DNA of 6,669 nucleotides. It comes from an uncultured Desulfobacterium sp. (GTDB lineage Bacteria > Desulfobacterota > Desulfobacteria > Desulfobacterales > Desulfobacteraceae). The translations under genes were made by a program, and so were the position numbers. Each line of letters begins with the position of its first letter. Within the stretch, counting starts at the first letter, position 1. The notes under the pieces are model-generated. The model searched no databases, had not been told where the DNA came from, and worked only from the letters and a program-made list of their open reading frames with translations. Of this stretch, positions 6,293 to 6,669 are shown one piece after another. The stretch is from NCBI GenBank assembly GCA_937124525.1, contig CAKZLA010000119.1:1-6669 (forward strand), in the 5' to 3' direction.

Positions 6293-6377
6293 CATGTATA
6301 GCCCCCGCTCATTACATGTACGATTTTCTGTGTAACACAAAAAAAATGGAAATTCAACAAAAGCTAAACATTGTTTA
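6293..6377 (-). promoter_or_regulatory. AT-rich region with three dyads upstream of the regulator; candidate promoter/operator
   Basis: Three small symmetric sites lie in 85 bp: CATGTA (6293-6298) with TACATG (6313-6318), TGTGT-A-ACACA (6329-6339), and TAAACA-T-TGTTTA (6365-6377). On the minus strand TGTAAT within the first dyad could serve as a -10 element, but no convincing -35 is placed correctly. No -24/-12 sigma-54 promoter was seen. Function is inferred from position and symmetry only. Confidence 0.3.
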
Positions 6378-6491
6378 ACAAAATAATAAAAAAGATTTGA
6401 TATCAAAGAGATATAAAAATACTATCCCCTCAAAAGCACAAATTAACACGATCATTATCGATATGGCATTACATTTGCTTATTGAGGCACC

Positions 6492-6561
6492 AGTACCCAT
6501 TTTGAAGTCACAGGCAGATCTGGGTTTGATACCGCCCACAACAAAAATCAAAAAGGGTACT
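6492..6561. repeat. 14-bp inverted repeat (13/14 matched) with a 42-base loop
   Basis: The left arm AGTACCCATTTTGA (6492-6505) is the reverse complement of TCAAAAAGGGTACT (6548-6561) except for one position. The loop contains the palindrome CAGATCTG. It could be a structured RNA element, a protein binding site or the remnant of a small mobile repeat. Confidence 0.55.
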
Positions 6562-6574
6562 ATGCCGCCCCCGA
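6557..6574. repeat. 18-bp direct repeat, copy 2
   Basis: This is an exact copy of 6234-6251. Its start overlaps the right arm of the inverted repeat at 6548-6561. Its end (CCCCCGA, 6568-6574) pairs with TCGGGGG at 6601-6607 across 26 bases. Confidence 0.75.
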
Positions 6575-6669
6575 TAGCTGCCCTGACCGGAACGGGAACG
6601 TCGGGGGGTATTTTTGCCCTTCCAGGCTAAAGCACAGAAACTGCGGGCAGGCATGTCCTCAAACAGTCT

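Larger units (their letters stand above)
6188..6669. other. Region upstream of the regulator without a firmly supported gene
   Basis: These 482 bases hold the possible leader ORF, dyads and repeats described separately. A plus-strand frame of 77 codons (6397-6630, ending TSGGIFALPG) and an open minus-strand frame over much the same stretch (6626-6375, no good start) overlap each other. Neither has a clear ribosome site or a family I recognise. The section 6320-6480 is notably AT-rich compared with the flanking genes. The sequence after 6630 shows nothing identifiable. Confidence 0.5.

Noticed and set aside
5771..6301. Plus-strand 176-codon open frame
   Set aside because: It is antisense to the N-terminal half of the sigma-54 regulator, whose frame carries strong motifs. 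It is a shadow.
6224..6406. Minus-strand 60-codon frame upstream of the regulator
   Set aside because: Its composition changes abruptly from AT-rich hydrophobic to GC-rich basic, it has no good ribosome site, and it overlaps the dyads and hairpin. It is probably chance.
6397..6630. Plus-strand 77-codon frame ending TSGGIFALPG
   Set aside because: It has no ribosome site, no recognisable family and low-complexity Pro/Thr/Gly content, and the opposite strand is also open over the same bases. I kept it only as a remark.
1000..6669. parS site near parAB
   Set aside because: I looked for a palindrome resembling TGTTTCACGTGAAACA and saw none. TGTGTAACACA at 6329-6339 is too short and lacks the central CG.

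Overview
The window joins two unlike pieces of DNA. Bases 1 to about 985 are very AT-rich and look like Bacteroidetes (Flavobacteria-type) sequence. They hold two convergent, incomplete genes of the endonuclease/exonuclease/phosphatase (EEP) superfamily. From about 990 onward the sequence has moderate GC content, and its gene content and protein style suggest a Desulfobacterota (Desulfobacter-like sulfate reducer) chromosome. This taxonomic reading is judged from protein style and base composition, not from a search. The switch cuts one EEP gene at its N-terminal side and a parA gene down to its last 46 or so codons. It looks more like an assembly or library chimera than a natural insertion.

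The right-hand piece starts with a tight plus-strand gene set: the end of parA, a complete parB, and then a long gene with an IspH domain (last step of the MEP isoprenoid pathway) joined to a nine-helix UbiA-like prenyltransferase domain. The parA/parB and parB/ispH boundaries are both ATGA overlaps, so the three genes are probably translationally coupled in one transcript. The IspH-UbiA joint lies exactly on a run of nine T residues, and both alternative frames stop soon after it.

Convergent to this set, on the minus strand, are a YihG-type lysophospholipid acyltransferase and, upstream of it, a sigma-54 enhancer-binding regulator. The regulator has intact ATPase, GAFTGA and Fis-type DNA-binding motifs and an N-terminal region I cannot assign. 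The acyltransferase 3' end runs 78 bp antisense into the ispH-ubiA gene.

The last 480 bases (6188-6669), upstream of the regulator, hold no gene I can support firmly. They contain a possible 29-codon leader ORF that ends on the regulator start, several dyads, an 18-bp exact direct repeat and a 14-bp near-perfect inverted repeat. No rRNA, tRNA, CRISPR array or transposase is visible.
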